A stretch of DNA of 64,000 nt from CAYGVT01 sp964353355 (GTDB lineage Archaea; Thermoplasmatota; DTKX01; GCA-020343715): positions 1 to 64,000 of the forward strand of contig CAYGVT010000066.1 of the NCBI GenBank assembly GCA_964353355.1, given 5' to 3'. The notes below the pieces were generated by a model that was not told the origin of the DNA, made no database searches, and saw only the letters and a program-made list of their open reading frames with translations. Positions within the stretch are counted from its first letter, which is position 1. Every line of letters begins with the position of its first letter. This document shows positions 1 through 8,741 of this stretch, piece by piece. Made by a program: the position numbers and the translations under genes.

Positions 1-297
1 AGGCGGAAGGACGGGTCCACCAGCACCTACTTCTACCGCGTCGAGAACGTGTGGAAGGACGGACGGAGCCATCAGAAGGTCCTCAAGTACCTGGGAAAGT
101 CGCCCAACACCCAGGAGATCCTCGTGAATCCTGCGGACGCAGGACCCTTGGCCGATGTCCTCTTCTCGGCCGCACCGTCCCAGAAGAAGCTGCGTGGGAC
201 CCTGGCGCAGCTCGGCGTCCGGACGACCGGCCGCATCACGAAGGTCAGCCTCGTCTACAACCCCCCCCTCAGGCAGCTCGCTCTGCGTGTCGAGTGA
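1..297 (+). pseudogene. Transposase N-terminal segment, cut by window edge
   Basis: The reading frame is open from base 1, so the true start lies outside the window. The segment contains DGRSHQKVLKYLGK, which resembles the N-terminal region of IS1634/IS4-like DDE transposases. It ends at a TGA at 295-297. The frame that continues the protein (frame 2) takes over at a run of eight C at 261-268. One base gained in this tract would explain the break. The downstream segment carries a zinc-finger-like CPVCG and the DDE core, so the two pieces were probably one protein. Programmed frameshifting or coupled translation from the GTG at 287 cannot be excluded. Confidence 0.6.
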
Positions 298-1945
298 GCC
301 ACCGGCCCTCCTGAGGCCGGAGCAGGGCCGATGCCCCGTCTGCGGGAGGCGCCTGCTCGTCCTCAAGACGACCTCGCGCTCGGTGAGCACGATGGCCGAG
401 GGCAGGACGGTCCTGCGGGAGGTGCAGCTCTATTGTCCAGAGCACCACACTGCGTACCGCTCCGAGGCAGCGCGCTCCTTGACACTCCCCAGGTCCCGGT
501 ACGGCTGGGACCTGATGGTGCACATCGGCCGGCAACGGTACGGGGAGCACCGCCAGATCACCGAGATACATCGTTCGCTGCGCGAGAGTACGGGCATGGC
601 CATCCCCCTCAGGACCATCGACCACCTCGCCTATCGTTTCCTTGAGCATTGGGTCGCCGTCCACATCGAGAGCGTCGGCCCCATCCGGAACGTCCTGGAT
701 GCCCAGGGGGGCATCGTCCTCCACCTCGATGCAACGCACGAGAACGGCTCGAGGCCCCTCTTCGCGGTCAAGGAGGGCCTCTCGGGGATGGTCCTGTGGG
801 CCGTGCCCGTCCCCTCCGAGAACAAGAAGGACCTGGCAGCCATACTCGCGTTCGTCAAGAGTCGCTTCGGGACGCCCGTGGCGGCCATCAAGGACATGGG
901 CAAGGGCGTCTCGTGGGCCGCGGACGACATCTTTCCAGAGGCGTACATCCTCGTCTGCCATTTCCATTTCCTGCGCGTCATCGGGAACCGCCTCGTCGCG
1001 AAGGCCTACATCACGTTCCAGAGGAGGATCAACAGGAGCGGCGTGAAGGGCCATCTGAAGAGGGTGTTGATGTCCATGAAGGGGATGCGGGACGAAGACC
1101 CGCGCGACCGGCGGACGGAGGCGCTCGTCATGCACATCCTCGCCTTCCAGAAGGAGGGCGAGGCGATGGGGGCGCCGTTCGACCTCCCGGACGTCACGTT
1201 CTATGAGAGGTGCATCGAGGCGGAAGGGACGCTCCGGGGCTGGATATTGGAGTCCGCCAAGACGAATAGCCAGGATGTGTGGGCGTGCCGTGTCGAGGGC
1301 GCCCTCCGAACGCTCCATCCCACACCTGCCCACCGGGGCAAGCTACAGAAGGAGTACGAGCGGCTCAAGGAGCGGCAGAGGTGGTTCTCCGCCGTGAGGG
1401 AGGCGCTGAGATACCGCAACGGCCCAGTGCCATTGAGCACGCTCGTGAGATACGATGTGAAGGAGCTCGAGAGGGCGAAAAAGGCCCTGACCGGGCTCCT
1501 ATAGACGCTCGAGAGCCCCGTCGAGACGTCTGTGGACGGGGCGATGGACCGGGGTCTGAGGAAGACTCTCCGCGGCATCAGGGATCTCATCCTCGAGAAC
1601 GAGGCGCACCTCCTGGCGCCCAACGTCAAGGTCGGGGAGGAGGAGAAGACCATGACCATCCTGCTCCCCCGGACCAACAATCCCCTGGAGCAGGACTTCA
1701 GGACCATGCGAAAACACTACAGGCGCATCCAGGGGAACTCGGACGTCGAGAAGAGGATGCAGCGCGAGGGAGCCGGGATGGCCCTCCTCCTGAACCTTGG
1801 CAATCCAGCGTATATGAGAGCGGTCTATGGGGAGAAGGAGCGGATAACAGAGCGTTTCAAACGGGTGAGGCCAGAATCGCTCGTGCTGGCCAAGCAGGTG
1901 ATCCAGGGAATGTGCCTCACATCCAACCGTCCCTTGCCGCAATAG
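287..1945 (+). pseudogene. DDE transposase, interrupted by an in-frame TAG
   Basis: This is the main part of a transposase in one frame, with an in-frame TAG at 1502-1504 and the same frame reopening to a stop at 1945. The first part has a CPVCG zinc-binding knuckle followed by VLHLDATHE (first Asp) and IKDMGKG (second Asp). The part after the TAG has NNPLEQDFR, which fits the terminal catalytic Glu. All three acidic residues are therefore present but split by the stop, so this copy is probably inactive. The GTG at 287 overlaps the end of the preceding fragment. No terminal inverted repeat could be assigned because the left end is outside the window. The element ends shortly before the pilin-like gene. 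Confidence 0.75.
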
Positions 1946-2026
1946 CCACACATGGACGTTATTCAGCAAAGCTTTGTATCCCAGCTAATGCACAGGGGTT
2001 CTCTTGGAGGGAGCCTCTTGCGCACA

Positions 2027-2923
2027 ATGAGATACCGTCCCAAGGGGGACGAGGCGGTCGCCTCGACGATAGGGACGGTGCTGTTGGTCGTGATAACGGT
2101 CGCGCTGATGAGCGTACTCGGCGTGTACCTGTTCGGCATCGTGAAGCTCCCCGAGGACCCGCCCACCTTAAAGTCGTACGAGACCAGCCTCAACGGCCGG
2201 TGGTCCTTCCACATCTCGCAGGCCAGCGACTCCAAGCCCATCAAGGACTTCGACCTGGTCTGCTTCAGGTCCGACGGCTCCGTCATGGAGTACGACTCTG
2301 ATGGCGACACGGTCCCCGACACGATGCTCTCGCTCAACCTCGCGGACATCGCCAAGACCACGTTCACCGGGCCCACGCTCGTCCCCGTCGCCTACCTCGA
2401 CACCAACGGCAATGGCAAGGTCGACACGGGGGACACGCTCATCGCCTTCGCGCAGTATGTGCCCCCGACGAAGATACTCGCCGACGCCGACAGGGGATAC
2501 AAGGCGGTCGGCCTCCCGCCAGACGACCTCCCGCTCGACTCGGACCTGGTCATCGGCCTGACCCCCACGACGCTGGGCTACAACGGCATCAACCCCGGCG
2601 ACGCGGTCGAGGTGCGGGTGAGGCACGGCGGCAACACGAAGGCCGTGGTCAACGGGGTCTTCGACGCGAACAAGGAGTTCGTGACGACGGTCTACATGGA
2701 CCCTGCATGGCCCCAGGGCAACTACAGAGCGGAGATCACGGTGCGCCCCGGCGAGCCCACCCAGTGGTCGGACGACTTCCAGTTCAAGGGCAGCACGCCC
2801 GACCCCATCACCCCCGAGGAGAGGGCGATGTACGACAACGCCTTCCACGCCTTCGGCAAGGGCGACAGGCTCGCGCTCGTCTACAGGCCGACGAACTCCA
2901 TCGTCCGGTCCTTCGAGCTGTGA
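2027..2923 (+). CDS. Type IV pilin/archaellin-like secreted protein
   Basis: The N-terminus (KGDEAVASTIGTVLLVV, residues 6-22) is a class III (prepilin-type) signal: a short basic head, then AVASTIGT leading into one hydrophobic helix to about residue 37. This matches the archaeal type IV pilin N-terminal domain. The ectodomain of about 260 residues contains DTNGNGKVDTGD, an EF-hand-like calcium loop, and an acidic DSDGDTVPD stretch. ATG 2027 puts the signal at the right distance. TTG 2018, with GGAGGG six bases upstream, is a good alternative, while starts further upstream would run into the transposon edge. No other pilus or archaellum assembly genes are nearby, so assembly proteins must be encoded elsewhere. 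Its exact role (pilus subunit or anchored surface protein) is open. Confidence 0.75.
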   Translation: MRYRPKGDEAVASTIGTVLLVVITVALMSVLGVYLFGIVKLPEDPPTLKSYETSLNGRWSFHISQASDSKPIKDFDLVCFRSDGSVMEYDSDGDTVPDTMLSLNLADIAKTTFTGPTLVPVAYLDTNGNGKVDTGDTLIAFAQYVPPTKILADADRGYKAVGLPPDDLPLDSDLVIGLTPTTLGYNGINPGDAVEVRVRHGGNTKAVVNGVFDANKEFVTTVYMDPAWPQGNYRAEITVRPGEPTQWSDDFQFKGSTPDPITPEERAMYDNAFHAFGKGDRLALVYRPTNSIVRSFEL

Positions 2924-2986
2924 TGGCGCCGACCGAGGCGCCTAGCCAAAGCCCAAGACCCCCAGTCCCCAACATAACGATAAACA

Positions 2987-2994
2987 TCATATAG
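2987..2994 (+). promoter_or_regulatory. TATA box for the clostripain-family gene
   Basis: TCATATAG is centred about 28 bases before the ATG at 3018. This spacing would give a leaderless transcript, and no Shine-Dalgarno sequence precedes the ATG. Confidence 0.5.
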
Positions 2995-3017
2995 GTTCCT
3001 GGTCATCACATATCTCG

Positions 3018-4373
3018 ATGCTGGACGTCCTCAAACGATTGCCCGACAGGCGGATACTTGCCGCCGTGGTGGCGCTCATCGTGCTCGGCGCCGTCATCGC
3101 CGTCCAGGTCCAGCACGGCGGTGCGGGAGGGTCCGGCGACAGCGGGCCCCACGTGGCCAAGTGGCTGACCGTCCACTACGCGTCGATGGACAACAACCTG
3201 GACGCCTACGGCGAGTGGCAGGCCGACCTCAACAGCCTCGAGAAGGTCGGCTCCACGGAGGATTCCGTGCACGTCGCGCTCTACGACGGCGCTGCTGGCA
3301 ACGACACCGTCATCCAGTACGTGAAGGAGGGCGGCGTGGACGAGCTCCCGCCGTCCATGGCCTACCCGCAGTGGGGCGATGAGCTCAACCTCGGCGACCC
3401 CATCACGCTGTCCATGTTCGTCGCGTGGGCCGCGGCCGAGTACCCGGCCGAGAACCTGTGCCTGGTGCTCAACAACCACGGCGGCGGATGGATGGGCATC
3501 TGCTGGGACGACACCGATGCGGACTACCTCAGTCCCGCGGAGGTCGCGGACGCGCTGCATTCCATCGAGGTCACGCTCGGCCGCCAGGTCGACGTCCTCA
3601 TCACCTACGCCTGCCTGATGGCCTCCATCGAGTTCACCTACGAGGTCCGCGACCACGTGTCTTACATGGTGGGCTCGGAGACCTACTCGTGGGGCTCGGA
3701 GGTCCAGGGCGACCAGTACCTCATCGGGAACTACCCCTTCGACGCCATCTGGGGTCCCGTCAAGGAGGACCCGTCCATCGCGCCCGCGGACCTCGCGCGC
3801 CACGTGGTGGACGCCTTCCAGTTCTACGGGCCGTGGAACGCGCCCGACATGATGGTCTACCGCGACTACGCGTCCGACACCGTCTCCGCCATCGACCTCG
3901 GCCGGGTGGAGGCGCTCGCGCTCGCGGTCGACCAGCTGGGCTCGGAGCTGCGCTCCAGCCTCACGGGCCTCGGCAAGGTGCTGGGACAGCGTCAGCTCAT
4001 CGACCGCGTCATCGGCAGCCAGCAGGAGCCGGCCCAGTTCTGCACGCAGGCCTTCAGCGGGCAGCCCGACTGGCTCGGCCAGGGCGTGTTCACGAACTAC
4101 GACCTGCTTGACCTCGTGGTCCAGCTCGAGAAGTGCCGCGCGCGCCCGCTGTGCGAGCAAGGCACGCTCGACGCCGTCCGGGCCGCATTCGAGGCGTGCA
4201 TCGTGGCCGAGCGCCACGGCACGGACGCCTCGCAGGGACAGCACGTGGACGCGCACGGGATGAGCATCTACCTCCCCTACAGGTCCGAGGAGTACCGAGC
4301 GTCCTACGAGACGCGCGCGTTCGCCATGGACACGACCTGGGACGAGTTCCTGCGCACCATCTTCTGGCTGTGA
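3018..4373 (+). CDS. Clostripain-family (C11) cysteine peptidase, membrane-anchored
   Basis: This 451-residue protein has one N-terminal hydrophobic segment (residues 13-30) and an extracellular domain of the peptidase C11/clostripain family. The catalytic His lies in NNHGGGW (His154) and the catalytic Cys in ITYACLMASIE (Cys199), in the order and spacing of the family. C11 enzymes cleave after Arg or Lys and often self-activate. The hydrophobic anchor suggests action outside the cell or at its surface. The ATG at 3018 follows a TATA box by about 28 bases, so translation is probably leaderless. It follows the pilin-like gene but has its own promoter. It is convergent with arsR. Confidence 0.85.
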   Translation: MLDVLKRLPDRRILAAVVALIVLGAVIAVQVQHGGAGGSGDSGPHVAKWLTVHYASMDNNLDAYGEWQADLNSLEKVGSTEDSVHVALYDGAAGNDTVIQYVKEGGVDELPPSMAYPQWGDELNLGDPITLSMFVAWAAAEYPAENLCLVLNNHGGGWMGICWDDTDADYLSPAEVADALHSIEVTLGRQVDVLITYACLMASIEFTYEVRDHVSYMVGSETYSWGSEVQGDQYLIGNYPFDAIWGPVKEDPSIAPADLARHVVDAFQFYGPWNAPDMMVYRDYASDTVSAIDLGRVEALALAVDQLGSELRSSLTGLGKVLGQRQLIDRVIGSQQEPAQFCTQAFSGQPDWLGQGVFTNYDLLDLVVQLEKCRARPLCEQGTLDAVRAAFEACIVAERHGTDASQGQHVDAHGMSIYLPYRSEEYRASYETRAFAMDTTWDEFLRTIFWL

Positions 4374-4486
4374 GCCTGGACTGGAGCCGGCACGACCCCC
4401 CTCGGGCCATCTCACAATCCCGACGCCCGCGCCAATGCCTCTGTCCCCACCTCAGTGCCCCGCTCCCTGGGAGCGTGTCCGGCATA

Positions 4487-4882
4487 TCACCCGCCGTATG
4501 CCTCGTGCCACCGTCGACCCTGGCCCGAGAGCGAGTATATGATGAAGTTACCCCGCTTCTCGGATACAACGAGCCCAGCGGATTTGAGCACACCGAGATG
4601 GTAGGAGAGCTTCGAATCGGGCATGTCCATCGCGGCCCTGATGACGCAGACGCAGAGTGGGGAGCGTGCGAGCATGTGCATGATGCGCAGCCTGTTCGGG
4701 TCGGCGAGGGCCCCGTGGGCCTCTGCCTCGGACTCGAGCTCGCGTGGGTCCGGAAGCCTAGAGAGGAGGCCCTCGAGCCCGCCCCCTTCGTCGAGGGCGC
4801 GCCGCACATCCTCGGGCATTACCTCGGGCAGGCATCGGCACTCCGGTGGTCTGGACCTCTTGGCACGCCTTGCCTTCGCCAT
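4487..4882 (-). CDS. arsR: ArsR-family metalloregulator
   Basis: The 131-residue protein has a winged-helix ArsR/SmtB fold: LADPNRLRIMHML (about residues 59-71), the metal-site helix PLCVCVI (Cys77, Cys79) and the recognition helix DSKLSYHLGVLKSAGLV. A second Cys pair at the N-terminus (PECRC, Cys15 and Cys17) could complete a thiolate site for As(III), Sb(III) or a soft metal. The CVC motif matches the classic ELCVCDL sensor of ArsR repressors. The gene is divergent from the ArsP-type permease, and a perfect palindrome lies between them, so it most likely represses the arsenic operon and itself. ATG 4882 was chosen because an oppositely oriented TATA-like element lies 23-30 bases upstream, consistent with a leaderless message. 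Confidence 0.88.
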   Translation of the reverse strand: MAKARRAKRSRPPECRCLPEVMPEDVRRALDEGGGLEGLLSRLPDPRELESEAEAHGALADPNRLRIMHMLARSPLCVCVIRAAMDMPDSKLSYHLGVLKSAGLVVSEKRGNFIIYSLSGQGRRWHEAYGG

Positions 4883-4904
4883 TTCTGGCACCTTCTGGGC
4901 AAAC

Positions 4905-4912
4905 CTTAAATA
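4905..4912. promoter_or_regulatory. Shared TATA-like element of the arsR/arsP divergent promoter
   Basis: CTTAAATA reads as TATTTAAG on the other strand, so it can serve as a TATA box in both directions. It is 23-30 bases from the arsR ATG at 4882. In the other direction it predicts transcription starting near 4935, inside the palindrome at 4928-4949. Inference from spacing only. Confidence 0.5.
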
Positions 4913-4927
4913 GACCGGACGAGATAG

Positions 4928-4949
4928 TGTTTCAAAAAGATTTGAAACA
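4928..4949. promoter_or_regulatory. Palindromic operator, probable ArsR site
   Basis: This is a perfect inverted repeat with 9-base arms (TGTTTCAAA and TTTGAAACA) around a 4-base spacer. It is AT-rich in a very GC-rich background. It lies between the TATA-like element and the permease start, where a bound ArsR dimer would block initiation. Confidence 0.75.
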
Positions 4950-4958
4950 TAATTGGAG

Positions 4959-6062
4959 ATGCCCCTCGTGGCAAATATAGTTTTCGAGGCGCTCGGGCAG
5001 GGGCTCGCCGTGCTCTGGGAGTACCTGTCGGCACACACGCTCACGTGCCTCGTCCCGGCATTCTTCATCGCGGGTGCGATAAGCGCGCTGCTCAGGAAGG
5101 AGGCCATCCTCAGGTACCTGGGGCCGGACGTCCCCAAGTGGAAGTCCTACGGCATCGCCGCGGCGTCCGGCAGCGTGCTCGCGGTGTGCAGCTGCACCAT
5201 CCTGCCCCTCTTCGCCGGCATTTACAAGAAGGGCGCGGGCACCGGCCCCGCCTTCACCTTCCTCTTCTCGGGACCCGCCATCAACATCCTCGCCATCGTG
5301 CTGACCGCGAGGGTCCTCGGGTGGCAGCTGGGCCTGGCGCGCGCGGTGGCCGCCGTCTCGCTCTCGCTGGTTGCCGGGCTGCTGATGGCCATGCTGTTCA
5401 AGCAGGCCGACCAGGCCCCCGCGGACAGGAAATCCTCGGTTCGTGCCACGCCGGCCGCAGGTCCCGTCCTGGAGAACGACGGGGGCCAGGCGCGCCCGCG
5501 ATGGGCGCTGCCGGCCCTCTTCGCCCTCCTCGTGGCCATCCTGGTGGTTGGGACAGCAGCCATACCCGTCCTCCTGAAAGCCATCCCCATCGTCGCGATG
5601 GCCGTGCTCGCTGCCGTCATCGCATGGAGGTACCTGGACGCGGACGAGAGGACGGGCTGGGGCACGGAGACGTGGTGGGTCACGAAGAAGATTCTGCCTG
5701 TCCTCCTGCTGGGCGCCTTCCTGCTCGGCGTCGTCAACTACTTCCTGCCCGCCGAGACGTTCCGTCCGTACCTGGGCGGCAACGGACTCGGACCAGTGGC
5801 GCTGGCGTCCGTCCTGGGCGCGCTGCTCTACATGCCCACCCTTCTGGAGGTGCCCATAGTGGGGACGACGCTGGGTTTCTCGAGCGGCGTGATGGGCGGC
5901 GCGCCCGCGCTGGCGCTGCTGCTCTCGGGCCCCGCGCTGAGCCTCCCCAGCATGGTCGTCCTCTACAGGCTCCTCGATGCCAGGAAGGCGACCGCCTACA
6001 TCGGCATCGTCGTCGTGCTCACGCTGCTCGCAGGGCTCATCTACGGCGCCATGATAGGATGA
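4959..6062 (+). CDS. arsP: ArsP/DUF318-type permease (organoarsenical or metal efflux)
   Basis: The 367-residue protein has about eight to ten hydrophobic segments in two halves. It carries the family signature CSCTILPLFAGIYKKG (residues 77-92) followed by a TFLFSGPAINI motif, typical of the ArsP_1/YraQ permease family. Members export trivalent organoarsenicals or other soft metal species. Cys77 and Cys79 are candidate substrate ligands. It is divergent from arsR and is the first gene of a run that continues through redox proteins to Acr3. ATG 4959 is preferred, and TTG 4953 is an alternative two codons upstream. The central hydrophilic loop (about residues 148-180) is variable. Substrate is not fixed by sequence; arsenic is inferred from the neighbours. 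Confidence 0.82.
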   Translation: MPLVANIVFEALGQGLAVLWEYLSAHTLTCLVPAFFIAGAISALLRKEAILRYLGPDVPKWKSYGIAAASGSVLAVCSCTILPLFAGIYKKGAGTGPAFTFLFSGPAINILAIVLTARVLGWQLGLARAVAAVSLSLVAGLLMAMLFKQADQAPADRKSSVRATPAAGPVLENDGGQARPRWALPALFALLVAILVVGTAAIPVLLKAIPIVAMAVLAAVIAWRYLDADERTGWGTETWWVTKKILPVLLLGAFLLGVVNYFLPAETFRPYLGGNGLGPVALASVLGALLYMPTLLEVPIVGTTLGFSSGVMGGAPALALLLSGPALSLPSMVVLYRLLDARKATAYIGIVVVLTLLAGLIYGAMIG

Positions 6063-6073
6063 GGTGATGTCGG

Positions 6074-6340
6074 ATGGGAAGCGAACGACCGTGTTGTCCC
6101 GCCGCCGCCGCGAGGATGGTCAGGAAGCTCTCGATCGGAGGCTCGCTCATCGGCATCGTCGAGCTGGAGACCGTCCTTGATGAGGTCGGAAGGCTGCATC
6201 CAGCCTCCGATGCGGAGGCCAAGACCGCGCTGCTCGCGCGTGCGAGGAAATACAACTACATCCCCCCCCAGGTGGAGGGGGACTACGCCGAGGCGTTGCT
6301 GCAGGAGTACACAAGGACACGACCGAAGGAGGATGGTTGA
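6074..6340 (+). CDS. Small conserved protein of the ars operon, function unknown
   Basis: This 88-residue protein lies between the permease and a small thioredoxin-like protein; its TGA overlaps the next ATG region. A second start at residue 15 (MVRKLSIGG, ATG 6116) may be the real one, because the conserved-looking part begins there. The sequence RKYNYIPPQVEGDYAEALLQEY (about residues 58-79, split by no gap) suggests a compact helical fold. There is no signal peptide or transmembrane helix. Only the Cys pair near the N-terminus (CC, residues 7-8) could bind metal, and this is lost if the later start is used. I do not recognise a defined function; context suggests an accessory of metal or arsenic export. 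Confidence 0.65.
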   Translation: MGSERPCCPAAAARMVRKLSIGGSLIGIVELETVLDEVGRLHPASDAEAKTALLARARKYNYIPPQVEGDYAEALLQEYTRTRPKEDG

Positions 6341-6580
6341 ATGAAGATAGAGGTGCTGGGCTCGGGCTGCGCCAAGTGCAAGCGACAGGCTCAGGTGGCC
6401 GAGCGGGTCGTCAAGGAGCTGGGCATCGAGGCCGAGGTAGTGAAGGTCGAGGACATCTCCGAGATCATCGACCGTGGCGTGATGATGACGCCCGCGCTGT
6501 TCATCGACGGGGAGCTCCGCAGCTCGGGCCGCATCGTCGAGGTGGAGGAGCTCAAGCGAATGCTGGGGACATCTGGGTGA
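6341..6580 (+). CDS. Small redox-active disulfide protein (TM0996/MTH895 thioredoxin-like)
   Basis: The 79-residue protein has a thioredoxin fold with the active site CAKC at residues 10-13. It has the family's TPALFIDG motif (cis-proline loop) around residue 48. It belongs to the TM0996/MTH895 group of minimal glutaredoxin-like proteins, which are often encoded with DUF318 permeases. It probably handles thiol-disulfide exchange in the cytoplasm, for example keeping Cys sites on the permease or bound metal species reduced. It starts one base after the stop of the preceding gene. Confidence 0.88.
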   Translation: MKIEVLGSGCAKCKRQAQVAERVVKELGIEAEVVKVEDISEIIDRGVMMTPALFIDGELRSSGRIVEVEELKRMLGTSG

Positions 6581-6614
6581 TGCTGACGCCCACTCGATTC
6601 AGGGATGATGCGGG

Positions 6615-7295
6615 ATGGCAAAGAGGCGCAGGTCGGGGAATGGGGTTCGTCGTGGGCCCACGAAGGACCGGCAGCATCAAGATGCTGCCCATAGCACGCA
6701 AGTACGCGACTCCAGACGGCGCGTCGACCTCATCCTCATCGCCATCGCCATCGTCGCGGTCGCCGCGACCGCCTACTTCCTCGCGACCCTCCCGTCCGAC
6801 GACGAAGGTAACCCCCCACCCTCCGACGGTGACTGGCTCGCGTCCTACAGTCCTGCCAACGGGCATGGGACGGCCGAGGCGGACTGGTGGACGGTCCTGC
6901 CCGAGATCAATCCTAACTCGGGCCAGGCGGTCGACCACCCCACATGGGTCACGGACCTGCTCGAGGACGGCCCGCTCATCATCCTCACCCACAGCACGGG
7001 CTGCGCCCCTTGCATCGATCAGGGCAATGACGTTAGGGCCGTTATGGACGTCCACGGCTCGCGCATCACCTATCTGGACCTGCTCTCCGACGGCACGGAC
7101 CAGCGCGCCTATGACACGTTCGACGCCTACGACGCCAACGGGGGCCAGTCCTACATACCGCTCACCATCGTGCTGACCAAGATGAGGACCTCCGATGGGA
7201 CCAGGATCGTCTGGCACGCGACCGAGGGCGCAACGGGGGCCGCGTGGATAGAATCCTACGTGAAGGACGCCATCTACTACCACAGCAAGGACTAG
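6615..7295 (+). CDS. Membrane-anchored thioredoxin-fold protein with CAPC motif
   Basis: The 226-residue protein has a basic N-terminal segment (residues 1-36), one membrane helix (about 38-57) and an exported domain. CAPC at residues 130-133 follows a beta strand (PLIILTHSTG), the normal position of a thioredoxin active site. The next gene encodes a CcdA-type electron carrier, so a periplasm-equivalent disulfide relay is likely: cytoplasmic thiols to CcdA to this protein. The substrate is unknown. It lies within the arsenic operon, 34 bases after the small thioredoxin-like gene. The very basic head, rich in Arg and Lys, sets the cytoplasmic side. Confidence 0.75.
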   Translation: MAKRRRSGNGVRRGPTKDRQHQDAAHSTQVRDSRRRVDLILIAIAIVAVAATAYFLATLPSDDEGNPPPSDGDWLASYSPANGHGTAEADWWTVLPEINPNSGQAVDHPTWVTDLLEDGPLIILTHSTGCAPCIDQGNDVRAVMDVHGSRITYLDLLSDGTDQRAYDTFDAYDANGGQSYIPLTIVLTKMRTSDGTRIVWHATEGATGAAWIESYVKDAIYYHSKD

Positions 7296-7313
7296 AGGGG
7301 GGTTTAGATAAAG

Positions 7314-8741
7314 GTGGAATCCGGAGGTGTGACCACGGAGGCGCCCGTACGTCGTAGCCTCACCCCTGTCCTGGTCGCGGTCGCCCTCCTGCTCATCGTG
7401 ACGCTGGCGGTCCTGGCCATCGCCTTCGGGAGGCCCGGGGAGACACGCGACTTCGAGCCAGTGCCGGCACCCGCGCTCCTGGCCAATGACATCGACGGGG
7501 ACCCCTTCGACCTCGCGTCGCTGCGCGGGAACGTCACGGTGCTCCACTTCACCGCTATCGAGGAGCCCGTCTGCCGCGAGTGCGAGGGGCAGATGCGTGC
7601 CCAGACGGAGGCGCTCGCCGCCCTCCTCGGCCGCCCGGACCCACCCAGGGTGGTGACGGTGAACATGCGCTCGAGCGATCGCTCGTCCGACGGGAGGAGC
7701 CTTGCGGAGAGCTGGTGGGGCCTCTCGGTCAACTGGACATGGATCGAGGAGCTGCCGCCGTTCTCGGCCGCGGCGGCCTTCCGCGATTACTGGACGTACC
7801 GGGGGGGCACGTCCAATCCCACCGTCGTGCTGCTCGACCAGGAGATGCGCATCGTCGCCGTCCGCCATGTCTACCAGATGGGCAAGGGCGAGGTGGACGG
7901 CGTGCAGACGGCCGACAAGCTCGCGCACGACGTCACCCTCATCCGTGCGGGCGAGTGGGAGGGCGCCGAGGGCACGGTCTCCGCTGGCGAGAGCACCGTC
8001 GTGACCATGTTCGCGCTCGGCGTGCTCACCTCCGTCACCCCCTGCTCGATAGCGCTCCTGGCGGTGGTCATCTCCTACATCATGAGCCGGCGGGGCTTCG
8101 AAGGTGGGAAGGGCGCGATTAGCAAGAGGGGCGCATCCGCGGAGGGACTGGCGATCGGCACGGCGTTCACCCTCGGCATGGCGCTGGTGTTTCTTGCCAT
8201 TGGATGCCTCCTCGGGCAGCTCGGGGGGTTCATCTCGGCCTCGCCCGCGTTCTATATCGTGGCGGGCGTGCTGCTGGTCGTGCTTGGTACGAATAGCCTT
8301 TGGCCGCTAGCTTCCCTCCTACCGCGAAGGTCGTCCTCCCGGGGTGGCGGTGAGGACCGTCCGAACGAGGGTATCCTCCATCGGATGCTCGCCCGGTTCC
8401 CGCAGACGGGCACCACCGGCGCGGTCGCCGGCGGCCTTGCCATCGGGGTATTGTTCGGGCTGGCGTGGACCCCCTGCGCCATCTCGCTCATACTTCCCGT
8501 CCTCGTCGTCGTCATGGCGAAGGGCTACTCCTGGCTCGTCGCGGGCGCGCTCCTGTTCGTCTTCGGCCTTGGCCACGGGGTGCCCGTCATACCCCTCGCG
8601 GTCGCCACACGGGCGGCCCGGGGCGGCCTTGCGACCAGGTACGCGAAGCTGGGCAGATGGGTCGTGCGCGCGTTCGGCGTCGTGATCATCGCGCTCGGCT
8701 CCATCTTCATCCTGCGCTACTTCGGGGTGGCACTGTGGTAG
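7314..8741 (+). CDS. Thioredoxin-CcdA/DsbD-like fusion, transmembrane thiol electron carrier
   Basis: This 475-residue protein joins two modules. Residues 15-38 form a membrane anchor, followed by an extracytoplasmic redoxin-like domain (about 45-215) with CREC at 87-90. From about residue 228 a six-helix CcdA/DsbD membrane domain follows. Its two inverted halves each carry a TPC motif (residues 242-244 and 386-388), whose Cys pair forms the membrane-embedded disulfide of the family. The protein likely moves reducing equivalents across the membrane and hands them to its own outer domain. GTG 7314 is used; GTG 7329 is possible. The stop overlaps the GTG start of acr3, so the two are translationally coupled. 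Coupling of thiol export to arsenite efflux is inferred from position. Confidence 0.8.
   Translation: MESGGVTTEAPVRRSLTPVLVAVALLLIVTLAVLAIAFGRPGETRDFEPVPAPALLANDIDGDPFDLASLRGNVTVLHFTAIEEPVCRECEGQMRAQTEALAALLGRPDPPRVVTVNMRSSDRSSDGRSLAESWWGLSVNWTWIEELPPFSAAAAFRDYWTYRGGTSNPTVVLLDQEMRIVAVRHVYQMGKGEVDGVQTADKLAHDVTLIRAGEWEGAEGTVSAGESTVVTMFALGVLTSVTPCSIALLAVVISYIMSRRGFEGGKGAISKRGASAEGLAIGTAFTLGMALVFLAIGCLLGQLGGFISASPAFYIVAGVLLVVLGTNSLWPLASLLPRRSSSRGGGEDRPNEGILHRMLARFPQTGTTGAVAGGLAIGVLFGLAWTPCAISLILPVLVVVMAKGYSWLVAGALLFVFGLGHGVPVIPLAVATRAARGGLATRYAKLGRWVVRAFGVVIIALGSIFILRYFGVALW

Noticed and set aside
1502..1504. TAG inside the transposase read as pyrrolysine
   Set aside because: TAG ends several intact genes in the window (for example hutH and tgt), and no pyrrolysine genes are visible, so decay is the simpler explanation.
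6337..7176. Frame overlapping the CAKC protein and the membrane thioredoxin
   Set aside because: Composition is Ser/Thr/Pro/Arg low-complexity and it covers two better supported genes.
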